Shown here in pieces: positions 6,147 to 8,384 of a stretch of DNA of 8,384 nucleotides. The DNA comes from Alphaproteobacteria bacterium UBA4588 (GTDB taxonomy: Bacteria; Pseudomonadota; Alphaproteobacteria; Puniceispirillales; Puniceispirillaceae). The notes beneath the pieces were generated by a model that made no database searches, was not told the origin of the DNA, and saw only the letters and a program-made list of their open reading frames with translations. The stretch lies in contig DGJU01000012.1 of assembly GCA_002387605.1 (NCBI GenBank), positions 1-8,384 of the forward strand, read 5' to 3'. Within the stretch, counting starts at the first letter, position 1, and each line of letters begins with the position of its first letter. The position numbers and the translations under genes are program-made.

Positions 6147-7151
6147 ATGAAGAATGCAAATAGCTTTCTGGAGCTTGTTGGTAACACGCCATTGATCAAA
6201 TTACAGGCAGTATCAGCAGAAACAGGCTGTGATATCTATGGCAAAGCTGAATTTATGAATCCCGGAGGGTCTGTTAAAGACAGGGCAGCAAAGGCTATCA
6301 TTGAGGCTGCAGAGGCATCAGGTGCCTTGAAAAAGGGCGGGACAATCGTTGAAGGGACCGCCGGCAATACCGGCATAAGCCTGACATTGGCGGCAAATGC
6401 CAGAGGCTACCGGTCAATCATCGTCATGCCGGAAACCCAAAGTCAGGAAAAAAAGGATGCTTTGCGCCTTTATGGTGCAGATTTAAGGCTTGTACCAGCA
6501 GCGCCCTATAAAGACCCTAATAATTATGTGCGCTATTCCGAGCGGCTCGCAGCAGAGCTATCGCAAACAACAGAAGGCGGGGTTATCTGGGCAAATCAGT
6601 TCGATAATACCGTCAACAGACACGGCCATTACACCTCTACTGGACCGGAAATATGGTCGCAGACTGACGGCAAGGTTGACGGCTTTATCTGTGCTATCGG
6701 TTCTGGCGGCACGCTTGCGGGAACCGGGTTATATTTAAAAGAACAAAACCCTAATATCCGGATAGGCGTAGCTGACCCGTTTGGCTCTGGCATGTTCCAT
6801 CATTATGTTCATGGCAGCTTTAAGTCAGAGGGAAATTCAGTCTCTGAAGGCATTGGACAGGGCCGCATCACAGCCAATCTAGAAGGTGCGCCGGTTGATA
6901 ATGCTTATCAGATTTCAGATGAGGACGCCCTCCCCATCCTTTATAAATTATTGGCAGAAGAAGGCCTGTTTCTTGGTGGCTCCAGTGCCATTAATGTTGC
7001 CGGTGCTCGTCAGATGGCTTTGGATATGGGGCCAGGTCATACTATCTGTACAATATTATGCGATTCAGGAGCCCGTTATCAGTCCAAAGTCTGGAACCCT
7101 GAATTCTTGCGCGCCAAAAACTTACCCCTACCTCATTGGATGGAAGGTTAA
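6147..7151 (+). CDS. Cysteine synthase-like PLP enzyme (CysK/CBS family)
   Basis: Family members join sulfide to O-acetylserine to make cysteine, or catalyse related beta-replacement reactions, using pyridoxal phosphate in the cytoplasm. The product has 334 residues. FLELVGNTPLIKL (7-19) opens the fold; NPGGSVKDR (38-46) holds the PLP-binding Lys44. EGTAGNTG (69-76) is the substrate loop, with Ala where CysK and CBS usually have Ser (TSGNTG). GSGGTLAG (185-192) binds the PLP phosphate; GGSSAINVAGA (277-287) completes the site. It resembles a proteobacterial subgroup usually labelled cysteine synthase A, related to a fungal mitochondrial cysteine-synthase-like protein. A TTG at 6138 is in frame, but the ATG at 6147 is better: AAAAGGA (6131-6137) lies 9 bases before it and it begins as the family does. 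sseA follows after 3 bases, so the two are one operon. The exact substrate is not certain. Confidence 0.92.
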   Translation: MKNANSFLELVGNTPLIKLQAVSAETGCDIYGKAEFMNPGGSVKDRAAKAIIEAAEASGALKKGGTIVEGTAGNTGISLTLAANARGYRSIIVMPETQSQEKKDALRLYGADLRLVPAAPYKDPNNYVRYSERLAAELSQTTEGGVIWANQFDNTVNRHGHYTSTGPEIWSQTDGKVDGFICAIGSGGTLAGTGLYLKEQNPNIRIGVADPFGSGMFHHYVHGSFKSEGNSVSEGIGQGRITANLEGAPVDNAYQISDEDALPILYKLLAEEGLFLGGSSAINVAGARQMALDMGPGHTICTILCDSGARYQSKVWNPEFLRAKNLPLPHWMEG

Positions 7152-7154
7152 ACA

Positions 7155-8015
7155 ATGTCACAGACCGTCACAGCCGATTGGCTAAAATCGAACCATGATG
7201 ATGATATCCAGATTTTAGAAGCAACCTTCTTTCTGCCGACAATGGACAGGAACGCGCAGGCAGAATTTGCAACATCACATATTCCAGCAGCCCGATTTTT
7301 TGATATTGATGCTATTAAGGCGCCAGATAGTGATTTGCCGCACATGCTTCCCAGTGCTGATATATTTGCCCGCCATATGAATGGGCTCGGCATATCTTCG
7401 GACAAAAAGATCATTATCTATGACCGGTCAGTGTTTCTTTCATCTGCGCGGGCATGGTGGATGCTGCGGATGTTTGGGCATGAAGATGTGGCCGTGCTAG
7501 ATGGTGGTTGGCAGGCATGGCTAGATGCTGGCGGGCCAACAGCTTCAGGTGATGATACTACGCCTTCGTCTGCGACGACATTCACCCCGTCACCTGCATC
7601 AGATGCTAATGTAATACTGATGGAGCAGCTAAGAGGTCTTGTTGAGGCCGGCACAGCGCCGCAAATTTTGGATGCGCGCGCAAGCGCCCGTTTTGAAGGA
7701 CAAGCCCCAGAACCACGTCCGGGCTTGCGTTCAGGACATATACCGGGCGCCCTTAACCTGCCAATAAATGATATCCTTGATGCTAATTCAGGACTATTGA
7801 AATCCAAAGAGGAGCTGCGGGCTTTATTTGATAAAGCAGGCATTAACTGGGATAAGCCGGTTATAACAAGTTGCGGCTCAGGCGTGACGGCTGCTGGCCT
7901 GACGCTTGCCTTTGCCCTGCTTGGTAAGACGGACGTACAGTTATTTGACGGGTCATGGACACAGTGGGGTAGTTCTGATGCGCCACTAGAAACGGGGCCG
8001 GCCGTAACTGGATAG
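7155..8015 (+). CDS. sseA: 3-mercaptopyruvate sulfurtransferase (two rhodanese domains)
   Basis: The enzyme moves sulfur from 3-mercaptopyruvate, formed from cysteine by transamination, to an acceptor such as thioredoxin or cyanide, giving sulfane sulfur or H2S. The 286-residue product matches E. coli SseA (281). Its N-terminal inactive rhodanese domain (about 1-135) includes HIPAARFFDID (42-52), ARAWWMLRMFGHEDVAVLDGG (98-118) and WQAWLDAGG. The C-terminal domain (about 150-286) has LDARASARFEG, the CGSGVTA loop (240-246) with catalytic Cys240, and LFDGSWTQWG. CGSGVTA marks mercaptopyruvate rather than thiosulfate sulfurtransferases. The start codon is 3 bases after the cysK-like stop, and its ribosome binding site GGAAGG (7142-7147, spacer 7) lies within that gene's end, which implies translational coupling. 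A linked role in cysteine sulfur handling is likely. Confidence 0.95.
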   Translation: MSQTVTADWLKSNHDDDIQILEATFFLPTMDRNAQAEFATSHIPAARFFDIDAIKAPDSDLPHMLPSADIFARHMNGLGISSDKKIIIYDRSVFLSSARAWWMLRMFGHEDVAVLDGGWQAWLDAGGPTASGDDTTPSSATTFTPSPASDANVILMEQLRGLVEAGTAPQILDARASARFEGQAPEPRPGLRSGHIPGALNLPINDILDANSGLLKSKEELRALFDKAGINWDKPVITSCGSGVTAAGLTLAFALLGKTDVQLFDGSWTQWGSSDAPLETGPAVTG

Positions 8016-8046
8016 CCCTGCTCGCATTACCGATAGAACAAAGCTC

Positions 8047-8384
8047 TTAATGTCCGAGAATCTGGCTCAGGAATAGTTTTGTGCGGTCTGATTGAGGATT
8101 CTGGAAGAACTCTTCAGGTTCATTCTGTTCAACAATCTGGCCTTCATCCATGAAAATAACACGGTTTGCCACTTTGCGCGCAAAGCCCATTTCGTGGGTA
8201 ACGCAAATCATCGACATACCATCTTCAGCCAAGGAGACCATTGTATCCAGCACTTCTTTGATCATCTCTGGATCTAGCGCTGATGTTGGCTCATCAAACA
8301 GCATCAATTTAGGTTCCATACATAAAGACCGGGCAATCGCAACACGTTGCTGCTGACCACCAGAAAGCTGGCCGGGGTATTTAT
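8047..8384 (-). CDS. ATP-binding protein of a polar amino acid ABC importer, C-terminal part; 5' end outside window
   Basis: This is the cytoplasmic ATPase that powers a solute-binding-protein-dependent importer of amino acids such as glutamine, glutamate, arginine or histidine. The frame is open to the right edge, giving 111 visible residues. They begin KYPGQLSGGQQQRVAIARSL, which includes the ABC signature (LSGGQQQR). The Walker B LMLFDEPTSALDPEM follows, then the switch His in CVTHEMGFARKVANRVIFMDEG. These match the GlnQ/AapP/HisP group closely. The ATG at 8319 is internal, because the signature motif lies upstream of it in frame. The C-terminus FLSQILGH is typical of the group. The Walker A motif and any permease or binding-protein genes lie beyond the window. 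It is convergent with sseA across 31 bases, and no clear terminator is seen there. Confidence 0.93.
   Translation of the reverse strand, partial: KYPGQLSGGQQQRVAIARSLCMEPKLMLFDEPTSALDPEMIKEVLDTMVSLAEDGMSMICVTHEMGFARKVANRVIFMDEGQIVEQNEPEEFFQNPQSDRTKLFLSQILGH

Noticed and set aside
7418..7843. Open frame of 141 codons on the minus strand, opposite sseA
   Set aside because: Low-complexity Ser/Ala/Pro-rich translation opposite a well-matched sulfurtransferase; a shadow.
7991..8004. GC-rich inverted repeat ACGG-GGCCGG-CCGT near the sseA 3' end considered as a terminator
   Set aside because: It lies inside the coding region, has a 4-bp stem and no following T run.

Overview
The window is a bacterial chromosome segment of moderate G+C content with seven protein-coding genes plus one more cut at the right edge, and one tRNA gene. 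It most resembles an alphaproteobacterium, possibly a marine one of the SAR116 kind. The reasons are a SelD that carries the tail of an NADH-dehydrogenase-like domain at its N-terminus, a cysteine synthase with the TAGNTG loop, and the overall gene styles. This assignment is an inference from remembered family features, not the result of a search. I saw no phage, transposon, CRISPR or defence genes.

Layout. Positions 2-2334 (+) hold a selenium pair: the C-terminal part of an oxidoreductase-SelD fusion (selenophosphate synthetase), then selU/mnmH (tRNA 2-selenouridine synthase). Positions 2463-2537 (+) are tRNA-Asn(GUU) with its own promoter. An AT-rich 286-base gap with small repeats and a 14-bp perfect palindrome leads to yaaA (2824-3588, +), a peroxide-stress protein. 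Convergent to it, on the minus strand, are a long-chain acyl-CoA synthetase (3621-5369) and, upstream of that, a SixA-type phosphohistidine phosphatase (5453-5950). Diverging from sixA is a two-gene plus-strand operon: a CysK-like PLP enzyme (6147-7151) and, 3 bases later, a 3-mercaptopyruvate sulfurtransferase (7155-8015). A minus-strand gene for the ATPase of a polar amino acid ABC importer (8047-8384) runs off the right edge.

How the genes fit together. SelD makes selenophosphate, which SelU uses to replace sulfur with selenium in wobble uridines of certain tRNAs. No selA, selB, selC or selenocysteine codon is visible, so within this window selenium use is for tRNA only. The cysK-like/sseA pair handles cysteine and sulfane sulfur. 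The most interesting non-coding signal is an 8-bp motif, CTAGCAGT, present three times in the 145-base sixA/cysK divergent region. One copy overlaps the predicted cysK -10 box and two flank a possible sixA -10 box, which suggests an unrecognised operator set.
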